Source: Petrolisthes cinctipes (taxonomy: Eukaryota > Arthropoda > Malacostraca > Decapoda > Porcellanidae). Taken from it: a DNA stretch of 64,000 bases. The stretch spans positions 410,001 through 474,000 of the forward strand of contig JAWQEG010001332.1 in NCBI GenBank assembly GCA_033782935.1, written 5' to 3'. The position numbers and the translations under genes are program-made. Shown piece after piece: positions 39,131-51,500 of the stretch; position 1 is the first letter of the stretch; every line of letters starts with the position of its first letter. The notes under the pieces were generated by a model. That model ran no database searches, was not told the origin of the DNA, and saw only the letters and a program-made list of their open reading frames with translations.

Positions 39131-41180
39131 CTGTGCCTGGCTACACGTGACGTGACACACAGTGAGTGCAGTACAGTGTGTGAAGACTGATCGGTGGATG
39201 GCGGCCTGGAATATTTAGTTTTTTACACGTGAACTGCCTGCCGTGCCTAGCTACATGTGACATGCCACACAGTGAGTGCACTACAGTGTGTGAGGACCGG
39301 TCAGTGGATAGCTGCCCGGAATATTTAGTTATTTACACGTAAACTGCCTGCTGTGCCTGGCTACACGTGACGTGCCACATAGTGAGTGCAGTACAATGTG
39401 TGATGACCGATCAGTGGATGGCGGCCTGGAATATTTAGTTATTTACACGTGAACTGCCTGCCGTGCCTGGCTACATGTGACGTGCCACACAGTGATTGCA
39501 GTACAGTGTGTGAGGACCAGGTCAGTGAATGGCGGCCTGGAATATTTAGTTATTTACATGTGAACTGCCTGCCGAGCCTGGCTACACGTGATGTGCAACA
39601 CAGTGAGTGCAGTACAGTGTGTGAGGACCGGTCAGTGGATGGCGGCCTGGAATATTTAGTTATTTACACGTGAACTGGCTGCCGTGCCTCGGCCTGGAAT
39701 ATTTAGTTATTTACACGTGAAATGCCTGCCGTGCCTGGGCCTGGAATATTTAGTTATTTACACGTGAACTGCCTGCTGTGCCTGGCTACACGTGACGTGA
39801 CACACAGTGAGTGCAGTACAGTGTGTGAAGACTGATCGGTGGATGGCGGCCTGGAATATTTAGTTTTTTACACGTGAACTGCCTGCCGTGCCTGGCTACA
39901 TGTGACATGCCACACAGTGAGTGCACTACAGTGTGTGAGGACCGGTCAGTGGATGGCGGCCCGGAATATTTAGTTATTTACACGTAAACTGCCTGCTGTG
40001 CCTGGCTACACGTGACGTGCCACATAGTGAGTGCACTACAGTGTGTGAGGACCGGTCAGTGGATGGCGGCCCGGAATATTTAGTTATTTATACGTGAACT
40101 GCCTGCTGTGCCTGGCTACACGTAACGCGCCACACAGTGAGTGCAGTACAGTGTGTGAGGACCGGTCAGTGGATGGCAGCCTGGAATATTTAGTTATTTA
40201 CACATGAACTGGCTGCCGTGCGTGGGCCTGGAATATTTAGTTATTTACACGTAAACTACCTGCTGTGCCTGGCTACACGTGACGTGCCACATAGTGAGTG
40301 CAGTACAGTGTGAGAGGAACGATCAGTTGATGGCGGCGTGGAATATTTAGTTATTTACACGTGAACTGCCTGCCATGCCTGGCTACACGTGACGTGCCAC
40401 ACAGTGAGTGCAGTACAGTGTGTGAGGACCGGTCAGTGGATGGCAGCCTGGAATATTTAGTTATTTACACGTGAACTGCCTGCTGTGCCTGGCTACACGT
40501 GACGTGCCACATAGTGAGTGCAGTACAGTGTGTGATGACCGATCAGTGGATGGCGGCCTGGAATATTTAGTTATTTACACGTGAACTGCCTGCCGTGCCT
40601 AGGCCTGGAATATTTAGTTATTTACACGTGAACTGGCTGCCGTGCCTAGGCATGGAATATTTAGTTATTTACACGTGAACTGCCTGCTGTGCCTGGCTAC
40701 ACGTGACGTGCCACACAGTGAGTGCAGTACAGTGTGTGAGGACCGATCAGTGGATGGCGGCCTGGAATATTTAGTTATTTACACGTGAACTGCCTGCTGT
40801 GCCTGGCTACACGTGACGTGCGACATAGTGAGTGCAGTACAGTGTGTGAGGACCGGTCAGTATGTGGCAGCCTGGAATATTTAGTTGTTTACACATGAAC
40901 TGTCTGCCGTGCCTGGCTACACGCAACATGCCACACACTTAGTGCAGTACAGTGTGTGAGGACTGGTCAGTGAATGGTGGCCTGGAATATATAGTTATTT
41001 ACACTTGAACTTCATGCCGTCCCTGGCTACATATGACGTGCCACACAGTGAGTGCAGTACAGTGTGTAAAGACCGGTCAGTGGATGGTGGCCTGGAATAT
41101 TTAGTTATTTACACGTGAACTGCCTCCATTGCCTGGCTACATGTGACGTGCCACACAGTGAGTGCAGTACAGTGTGTGAG
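39131..41180 (+). repeat. C1 tail, first copy of the C series end
   Basis: This holds the end of the series also found at 46.69-48.53 kb and 56.0-58.13 kb. Private markers include a single-base insertion GACCAGGTC near 39518, TGTGAGAGGAACG near 40310, GTGCGACATAG near 40819, TTCATGCCGTCCC at 41011 and CCTCCATTGCC near 41115. It contains a 204 bp L+2S stretch near 40.57-40.78 kb that C2 lacks. Its right junction, about 41150-41196, is the same in unit phase as the C2 and C3 ends. Confidence 0.8.
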
Positions 41181-44100
41181 GACCGGTCAGTGGATGGCGA
41201 CCTGGAATATTTAGTTATTTACACGTGAACTGGCTGCCGTGCCTCGGCCTGGAATATTTAGTTATTTACACGTGAAATGCCTGCCGTGCCTGGGCCTGGA
41301 ATATTTAGTTATTTACACGTGAACTGCCTGCCGTGCCTGGCTACACGTGACATGCCACACAGTGAGTGCACTACAGTGTGTGAGGACCGGTCAGTGGATG
41401 GCGGCCCGGAATATTTAGTTATTTACACGTATACTGCCTGCTGTGCCTGGCTACACGTGACGTGCCACATAGTGAGTGCAGTACAATGTGTGATGACCGA
41501 TCAGTGGATGGCGGCCTGGAATATTTAGTTATTTACATTTGAACTGCCTGCCGTGCCTGGCTACACGTGACGTGCCACACAGTGAGTGCAGTACAGTGTG
41601 TGAGGACCGGTCAGTGAATGGCGGCCTGGAATATTTAGTTATTTACATGTGAACTGCCTGCTGTGCCTGGCTACACGTGACGTGCTACATAGTGAGTGCA
41701 GTACAGTGTGTGAGGACCGGTCAGTATGTGGCAGCCAGGAATATTTAGTTGTTTACACATGAACTGTCTGCCGTGCCTGGCTACATGTGACGTGCCACAC
41801 AGTGAGTGCAGTACAGTGTGTGAGGTACGGTCATTGGGTGGCGCCCTGGAATATTTAGTTATTTAAACGTAAACTGCCTGCTGTGCCTGGTTACATGTGA
41901 CGTTCCACATAGTGAGTGCAGTACAGTGTGTGAGGACCAGTCAGTAGATGGCGGCCTGGAATATTTAGTTATTTACACGTGAACTGCCTGCCGTGCCTGG
42001 CTACACGTGACGTGCCACACAGTGAGTGCAGTACAGTGTGTGAGGACCGGTCAGTGGATGGCGGCCTGGAATATTTAGTTATTTACACGTGAACTGGCTG
42101 CCGTGCCTGGGCATGGAATATTTAGTTATTTACACGTGAACTGCCTGCTGTGCCTGGCTACACGTGACGTGCCACACAGTGAGTGCAGTACAGTGTGTGA
42201 GGACCGATCAGTGGATGACGGCCTGGAATATTTAGTTATTTACACGTGAACTGCCTGCCGTGCCTGGCTACACGTGACGTGACACACAGTGAGTAAACTA
42301 CAGTGTGTTAGGACCGGTCAGTGGATGGCGGCACGGAATATTTAGTTATTTACATGTAAACTGCCTGCTGTGCCTCGCTACACGTGACGTGCCACATAGT
42401 GAGTGCAGTACAGTGTGTGAGGACCGGTCAGTAGATGGCGGCCTGGAATATTTAGTTATTTACACGTGAACTGCCTGCCGTGCCTGGCTACACGTGACGT
42501 GCCGTACAGTGAGTGCAGTACAATGTGTGAGGACCGGTCAGTGGATGGCGACCTGGAATATTTAGTTATTTACACGTGAACTGGCTGCCGTGCCTCGGCT
42601 TGGAATATTTAGTTATTTACACGTGAAATGCCTGCCGTGCCTGGGCCTGGAATATTTAGTTATTTACACGTGAACTGCCTGCTGTGCCTGGCTACACGTG
42701 ACGTGACACACAGTGAGTGCAGTACAGTGTGTGAGGACTGATCGGTGGATGGCGGCCTGGAATATTTAGTTTTTTACACGTGAACTGCCTGCCGTGCCTG
42801 GCTACACGTGACATGCCACACAGTGAGTGCACTACAGTGTGTGAGGAACGGTCAGTGTATGGCGGCCCGGAATATTTAGTTATTTACACGTATACTGCCT
42901 GCTGTGCCTGGCTACACGTGACGTGCCACATAGTGAGTGCAGTACAATGTGTGATGACCGATCAGTGGATGGCGGCCTGGAATATTTAGTTATTTACACT
43001 TGAACTGCCTGCCGTGCCAGGCTACACGTGACGTGCCACACAGTGAGTGCAGTACAGTGTGTGAGGACCGGTCAGTGAATGGCGGCCTGGAATATTTAGT
43101 TATTTACATGTGAACTGCCTGCCGAGCCTGGCTACACGTGACGTGACACACAGTGAGTGTAGTACAGTGTGTGAGGAACGGTCATTGGGTGGCGCCCTGG
43201 AATATTTAGTTATTTACACGTGAAATGCCTGCCGTGCCTGGGCCTGGAATATTTAGTTATTTACACGTGAACTGCCTGCTGTGCCTGGCTACACGTGACG
43301 TGACACACAGTGAGTGCAGTACAGTGTGTGAGGACTGATCGGTGGATGGCGGCCTGGAATATTTAGTTTTTTACACGTGAACTGCCTGCCGTGCCTGGCT
43401 ACACGTGACATGCCACACAGTGAGTGCACTACAGTGTGTGAGGACCGGTCAGTGGATGGCGGCCCGGAATATTTAGTTATTTACACGTATACTGCCTGCT
43501 GTGCCTGGCTACACGTGACGTGCCACATAGTGAGTGCAGTACAATGTGTGATGACCGATCAGTGGATGGCGGCCTGGAATATTTAGTTATTTACACTTGA
43601 ACTGCCTGCCGTGCCTGGCTACACGTGACGTGCCACACAGTGAGTGCAGTACAGTGTGTGAGGACCGGTCAGTGAATGGCGGCCTGGAATATTTAGTTAT
43701 TTACATGTGAACTGCCTGCCGAGCCTGGCTACACGTGACGTGACACACAGTGAGTGCAGTACAGTGTGTGAGGACCGGTCAGTGAATGGCGGCCTGGAAT
43801 ATTTAGTTATTTACATGTGAACTGCCTGCCGAGCCTGGCTACACGTGACGTGACACACAGTGAGTGCAGTACAGTGTGTGAGGAACGGTCATTGGGTGGC
43901 GCCCTGGAATATTTAGTTATTTACACGTGAAATGCCTGCCGTGCCTGGGCCTGGAATATTTAGTTATTTACACGTGAACTGCCTGCTGTGCCTGGCTACA
44001 CGTGACGTGACACACAGTGAGTGCAGTACAGTGTGTGAGGACTGATCGGTGGATGGCGGCCTGGAATATTTAGTTTTTTACACGTGAACTGCCTGCCGTG

Positions 44101-47100
44101 CCTGGCTACACGTGACATGCCACACAGTGAGTGCACTACAGTGTGTGAGGACCGGTCAGTGGATGGCGGCCCGGAATATTTAGTTATTTACACGTATACT
44201 GCCTGCTGTGCCTGGCTACACGTGACGTGCCACATAGTGAGTGCAGTACAATGTGTGATGACCGATCAGTGGATGGCGGCCTGGAATATTTAGTTATTTA
44301 CACTTGAACTGCCTGCCGTGCCTGGCTACACGTGACGTGACACACAGTGAGTGTTGTACAGTGTGTGAGGACGGTCATTGGGTGGCGCCCTGGAATATTT
44401 AGTTATTTACACGTAAACTGCCTGCTGTGCCTGGCTACACGTGACGTGCTACATAGTGAGTGCAGTACAGTGTGTGAGGACCGGTCAGTATGTGGCAGCC
44501 AGGAATATTTAGTTGTTTACACATGAACTGTCTGCCGTGCCTGGCTACATGTGACGTGCCACACAGTGAGTGCAGTACAGTGTGTGAGGAACGGTCATTG
44601 GGTGGCGCCCTGGAATATTTAGTTATTTAAACATAAACTGCCTGCTGTGCCTGGTTACATGTGACGTTCCACATAGTGAGTGCAGTACAGTGTGTGAGGA
44701 CCAGTCAGTAGATGGCGGCCTGGAATATTTAGTTATTTACACGTGAACTGCCTGCCGTGCCTGGCTACACGTGACGTGCCACACAGTGAGTGCAGTACAG
44801 TGTGTGAGGACCGGTCAGTGGATGGCGGCCTGGAATATTTAGTTATTTACACGTGAACTGGCTGCCGTGCCTGGGCATGGAATATTTAGTTATTTACACG
44901 TGAACTGCCTGCTGTGCCTGGCTACACGTGACGTGCCACACAGTGAGTGCAGTACAGTGTGTGAGGACCGATCAGTGGATGACGGCCTGGAATATTTAGT
45001 TATTAACACGTGAATTGCCTGCCGTGCCTGGCTACACGTGACGTGATACACAGTGAGTAAACTACAGTGTGTTAGGACCGGTCAGTGGATGGCGGCACGG
45101 AATATTTAGTTATTTACATGTAAACTGCCTGCTGTGCCTGGCTACACGTGACGTGCCACATAGTGAGTGCAGTACAGTGTGTGAGGACCGGTCAGTAGAT
45201 GGCGGCCTGGAATATTTAGTTATTTACACGTGAACTGCCTGCCGTGCCTGACTACACGTGACGTGACACACAGTGAGTGCACTACAGTGTGTGAGGACCA
45301 GTCAGTAGATGGCGGCCTGGAATATTTAGTTATTTACACGTGAACTGGCTGCCGTGCCTGGGCCTGGAATATTTAGTTATTTACACGTGAACTGCCTGCC
45401 GTGCCTGGCTACACGTGACGTGCCACACAGTGAGTGCAGTACAGTGTGTGAGGACCGGTCAGTGGATGGCGACCTGGAATATTTAGTTATTTACACGTGA
45501 ACTGGCTGCCGTGCCTCGGCCTGGAATATTTAGTTATTTACACGTGAAATGCCTGCCGTGCCTGGGCCTGGAATATTTAGTTATTTACATGTGAACTGCC
45601 TGCTGTGCCTGGCTACACGTGACGTGACACACAGTGAGTGCAGTACAGTGTGTGAGGACTGATCGGTGGATGGCGGCCTGGAATATTTAGTTTTTTACAC
45701 GTGAACTGCCTGCCGTGCCTGGCTACACGTGACATGCCACACAGTGAGTGCACTACAGTGTGTGAGGACCGGTCAGTGGATGGCGGCCCGGAATATTTAG
45801 TTATTTACACGTATACTGCCTGCTGTGCCTGGCTACACGTGACGTGCCACATAGTGAGTGCAGTACAATGTGTGATGACCGATCAGTGGATGGCGGCCTG
45901 GAATATTTAGTTATTTACACTTGAACTGCCTGCCGTGCCTGGCTACACGTGACGTGCCACACAGTGAGTGCAGTACAGTGTGTGAGGACCGGTCAGTGAA
46001 TGGCGGCCTGGAATATTTAGTTATTTACATGTGAACTGCCTGCCGAGCCTGGCTACACGTGACGTGACACACAGCGAGTGCAGTACAGTGTGTGAGGAAC
46101 GGTCATTGGGTGGCGCCCTGGAATATTTAGTTATTTACACGTAAACTGCCTGCTGTGCCTGGCTACACGTGACGAGCTACATAGTGAGTGCAGTACAGTG
46201 TGTGAGGACCGGTCAGTATGTGGCAGCCAGGAATATTTAGTTGTTTACACATGAACTGTCTGCCGTGCCTGGCTACATGTGACGTGCCACACAGTGAGTG
46301 CAGTACAGTGTGTGAGGAACGGTCATTGGGTGGCGCCCTGGAATATTTAGTTATTTAAACGTAAACTGCCTGCTGTGCCTGGTTACATGTGACGTTCCAC
46401 ATAGTGAGTGCAGTACAGTGTGTGAGGACCAGTCAGTAGATGGCGGCCTGGAATATTTAGTTATTTACACGTGAACTGCCTGCCGTGCCTGGCTACACGT
46501 GACGTGCCACACAGTGAGTGCAGTACAGTGTGTGAGGACCGGTCAGTGGATGGCGACCTGGAATATTTAGTTATTTACACGTGAACTGGCTTCCGTGCCT
46601 CGGCCTGAAATATTTAGTTATTTACACGTGAAATGCCTGCCGTGCTTGGGCCTGGAATATTTAGTTATTTACATGTGAACTGCCTGCTGTGCCTGGCTAC
46701 ACGTGACGTGACACACAGTGAGTGCAGTACAGTGTGTGAAGACTGATCGGTGGATGGCGGCCTGGAATATTTAGTTTTTTACACGTGAACTGCCTGCCGT
46801 GCCTAGCTACATGTGACATGCCACACAGTGAGTGCACTACAGTGTGTGAGGACCGGTCAGTGGATAGCGGCCCGGAATATTTAGTTATTTACACGTAAAC
46901 TGCCTGCTGTGCCTGGCTACACGTGACGTGCCACATAGTGAGTGCAGTACAATGTGTGATGACCGATCAGTGGATGGCGGCCTGGAATATTTAGTTATTT
47001 ACACGTGAACTGCCTGCCGTGCCTGGCTACATGTGACGTGCCACACAGTGATTGCAGTACAGTGTGTGAGGACCAGGTCAGTGAATGGCGGCCTGGAATA

Positions 47101-48532
47101 TTTAGTTATTTACATGTGAACTGCCTGCCGAGCCTGGCTACACGTGATGTGCCACACAGTGAGTGCAGTACAGTGTGTGAGGACCGGTCAGTGGATGGCG
47201 GCCTGGAATATTTAGTTATTTACACGTGAACTGGCTGCCGTGCCTCGGCCTGGAATATTTAGTTATTTACACGTGAAATGCCTGCCGTGCCTGGGCCTGG
47301 AATATTTAGTTATTTACACGTGAACTGCCTGCTGTGCCTGGCTACACGTGACGTGACACACAGTGAGTGCAGTACAGTGTGTGAAGACTGATCGGTGGAT
47401 GGCGGCCTGGAATATTTAGTTTTTTACACGTGAACTGCCTGCCGTGCCTGGCTACATGTGACATGCCACACAGTGAGTGCACTACAGTGTGTGAGGACCG
47501 GTCAGTGGATGGCGGCCCGGAATATTTAGTTATTTACACGTAAACTGCCTGCTGTGCCTGGCTACACGTGACGTGCCACATAGTGAGTGCACTACAGTGT
47601 GTGAGGACCGGTCAGTGGATGGCGGCCCGGAATATTTAGTTATTTATACGTGAACTGCCTGCTGTGCCTGGCTACACGTAACGCGCCACACAGTGAGTGC
47701 AGTACAGTGTGTGAGGACCGGTCAGTGGATGGCAGCCTGGAATATTTAGTTATTTACACATGAACTGGCTGCCGTGCGTGGGCCTGGAATATTTAGTTAT
47801 TTACACGTAAACTACCTGCTGTGCCTGGCTACACGTGACGTGCCACATAGTGAGTGCAGTACAGTGTGAGAGGAACGATCAGTTGATGGCGGCGTGGAAT
47901 ATTTAGTTATTTACACGTGAACTGCCTGCCATGCCTGGCTACACGTGACGTGCCACACAGTGAGTGCAGTACAGTGTGTGAGGACCGGTCAGTGGATGGC
48001 GGCCTGGAATATTTAGTTATTTACACGTGAACTGCCTGCTGTGCCTGGCTACACGTGACGTGCCACATAGTGAGTGCAGTACAGTGTGTGATGACCGATC
48101 AGTGGATGGCGGCCTGGAATATTTAGTTATTTACACGTGAACTGCCTGCTGTGCCTGGCTACACGTGACGTGCGACATAGTGAGTGCAGTACAGTGTGTG
48201 AGGACCGGTCAGTATGTGGCAGCCTGGAATATTTAGTTGTTTACACATGAACTGTCTGCCGTGCCTGGCTACACGCAACATGCCACACAGTTAGTGCAGT
48301 ACAGTGTGTGAGGACTGGTCAGTGAATGGTGGCCTGGAATATATAGTTATTTACACTTGAACTTCATGCCGTCCCTGGCTACATATGACGTGCCACACAG
48401 TGAGTGCAGTACAGTGTGTAAAGACCGGTCAGTGGATGGTGGCCTGGAATATTTAGTTATTTACACGTGAACTGCCTCCATTGCCTGGCTACATGTGACG
48501 TGCCACACAGTGAGTGCAGTACAGTGTGTGAG
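41181..48532 (+). repeat. Block C2, 7352 bp
   Basis: C2 is bounded by two equivalent junctions 7352 bp apart (near 41180 and 48532). Its first part matches C3 at offset 7352 (41277 to 48629, 43377 to 50729). Its later part matches C1 at offset 7556 (39035 to 46591, 39449 to 47005) and C3 at offset 9393 (45013 to 54406, 47005 to 56398). It lacks the 204 bp stretch that C1 and C3 carry near their ends. Compared with B2 and C1 together it has one extra 597 bp unit and an extra 1084 bp between the AATTGCC marker (45013) and the TTCCGTGCC marker (46591). Confidence 0.8.
42780..44350 (+). repeat. 597/707 bp tandem series in C2
   Basis: Three copies of the 5 L + 1 S series start at 42780, 43377 and 44084. 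The second is 707 bp: it contains an additional L unit with the GTGAATGGCGG tail near 43.67-43.80 kb. The third runs into the GTGTTGTACA variant at 44351, as its partner does at 37879 (offset 6472). The series thus has two copies in B2 and three here. Confidence 0.83.
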
Positions 48533-51500
48533 GACCGGTCAGTGGATGGCGACCTGGAATATTTAGTTATTTACACGTGAACTGGCTGCCGTGCCTCGGC
48601 CTGGAATATTTAGTTATTTACACGTGAAATGCCTGCCGTGCCTGGGCCTGGAATATTTAGTTATTTACACGTGAACTGCCTGCCGTGCCTGGCTACACGT
48701 GACATGCCACACAGTGAGTGCACTACAGTGTGTGAGGACCGGTCAGTGGATGGCGGCCCGGAATATTTAGTTATTTACACGTATACTGCCTGCTGTGCCT
48801 GGCTACACGTGACGTGCCACATAGTGAGTGCAGTACAATGTGTGATGACCGATCAGTGGATGGCGGCCTGGAATATTTAGTTATTTACATTTGAACTGCC
48901 TGCCGTGCCTGGCTACACGTGACGTGCCACACAGTGAGTGCAGTACAGTGTGTGAGGACCGGTCAGTGAATGGCGGCCTGGAATATTTAGTTATTTACAT
49001 GTGAACTGCCTGCTGTGCCTGGCTACACGTGACGTGCTACATAGTGAGTGCAGTACAGTGTGTGAGGACCGGTCAGTATGTGGCAGCCAGGAATATTTAG
49101 TTGTTTACACATGAACTGTCTGCCGTGCCTGGCTACATGTGACGTGCCACACAGTGAGTGCAGTACAGTGTGTGAGGTACGGTCATTGGGTGGCGCCCTG
49201 GAATATTTAGTTATTTAAACGTAAACTGCCTGCTGTGCCTGGTTACATGTGACGTTCCACATAGTGAGTGCAGTACAGTGTGTGAGGACCAGTCAGTAGA
49301 TGGCGGCCTGGAATATTTAGTTATTTACACGTGAACTGCCTGCCGTGCCTGGCTACACGTGACGTGCCACACAGTGAGTGCAGTACAGTGTGTGAGGACC
49401 GGTCAGTGGATGGCGGCCTGGAATATTTAGTTATTTACACGTGAACTGGCTTCCGTGCCTGGGCATGGAATATTTAGTTATTTACACGTGAACTGCCTGC
49501 TGTGCCTGGCTACACGTGACGTGCCACACAGTGAGTGCAGTACAGTGTGTGAGGACCGATCAGTGGATGACGGCCTGGAATATTTAGTTATTTACACGTG
49601 AACTGCCTGCCGTGCCTGGCTACACGTGACGTGACACACAGTGAGTAAACTACAGTGTGTTAGGACCGGTCAGTGGATGGCGGCACGGAATATTTAGTTA
49701 TTTACATGTAAACTGCCTGCTGTGCCTGGCTACACGTGACGTGCCACATAGTGAGTGCAGTACAGTGTGTGAGGACCGGTCAGTAGATGGCGGCCTGGAA
49801 TATTTAGTTATTTACACGTGAACTGCCTGCCGTGCCTGGCTACACGTGACGTGCCGTACAGTGAGTGCAGTACAATGTGTGAGGACCGGTCAGTGGATGG
49901 CGACCTGGAATATTTAGTTATTTACACGTGAACTGGCTGCCGTGCCTCGGCTTGGAATATTTAGTTATTTACACGTGAAATGCCTGCCGTGCCTGGGCCT
50001 GGAATATTTAGTTATTTACACGTGAACTGCCTGCTGTGCCTGGCTACACGTGACGTGACACACAGTGAGTGCAGTACAGTGTGTGAGGACTGATCGGTGG
50101 ATGGCGGCCTGGAATATTTAGTTTTTTACACGTGAACTGCCTGCCGTGCCTGGCTACACGTGACATGCCACACAGTGAGTGCACTACAGTGTGTGAGGAA
50201 CGGTCAGTGGATGGCGGCCCGGAATAATTAGTTATTTACACGTATACTGCCTGCTGTGCCTGGCTACACGTGACGTGCCACATAGTGAGTGCAGTACAAT
50301 GTGTGATGACCGATCAGTGGATGGCGGCCTGGAATATTTAGTTATTTACACTTGAACTGCCTGCCGTGCCAGGCTACACGTGACGTGCCACACAGTGAGT
50401 GCAGTACAGTGTGTGAGGACCGGTCAGTGAATGGCGGCCTGGAATATTTAGTTATTTACATGTGAACTGCCTGCCGAGCCTGGCTACACGTGACGTGACA
50501 CACAGTGAGTGCAGTACAGTGTGTGAGGAACGGTCATTGGGTGGCGCCCTGGAATATTTAGTTATTTACACGTGAAATGCCTGCCGTGCCTGGGCCTGGA
50601 ATATTTAGTTATTTACACGTGAACTGCCTGCTGTGCCTGGCTACACGTGACGTGACACACAGTGAGTGCAGTACAGTGTGTGAGGACTGATCGGTGGATG
50701 GCGGCCTGGAATATTTAGTTTTTTACACGTGAACTGCCTGCCGTGCCTGGCTACACGTGACATGCCACACAGTGAGTGCACTACAGTGTGTGAGGACCGG
50801 TCAGTGGATGGCGGCCCGGAATATTTAGTTATTTACACGTATACTGCCTGCTGTGCCTGGCTACACGTGACGTGCCACATAGTGAGTGCAGTACAATGTG
50901 TGATGACCGATCAGTGGATGGCGGCCTGGAATATTTAGTTATTTACACTTGAACTGCCTGCCGTGCCTGGCTACACGTGACGTGCCACACAGTGAGTGCA
51001 GTACAGTGTGTGAGGACCGGTCAGTGAATGGCGGCCTGGAATATTTAGTTATTTACATGTGAACTGCCTGCCGAGCCTGGCTACACGTGACGTGACACAC
51101 AGTGAGTGCAGTACAGTGTGTGAGGACGGTCATTGGGTGGCGCCCTGGAATATTTAGTTATTTACACGTAAACTGCCTGCTGTGCCTGGCTACACGTGAC
51201 GTGCTACATAGTGAGTGCAGTACAGTGTGTGAGGACCAGTCAGTAGATGGCGGCCTGGAATATTTAGTTATTTACACGTGAACTGCCTGCCGTGCCTGGC
51301 TACACGTGACGTGCCACACAGTGAGTGCAGTACAGTGTGTGAGGACCGGTCAGTGGATGGCGGCCTGGAATATTTAGTTATTTACACGTGAACTGGCTGC
51401 CGTGCCTGGGCATGGAATATTTAGTTATTTACACGTGAACTGCCTGCTGTGCCTGGCTACACGTGACGTGCCACACAGTGAGTGCAGTACAGTGTGTGAG

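Noticed and set aside
41277..41528. 83-codon ATG ORF (also 48629-48880) and 74-codon ORFs at 39449, 47005 and 56398
   Set aside because: The ATG comes from the GTGAAATGCC short-unit subtype, which then reads into the same two-unit frame. The 74-codon ORFs depend on the one-base insertion GACCAGGTC. All are satellite sequence, with no domain, signal or independent gene context.
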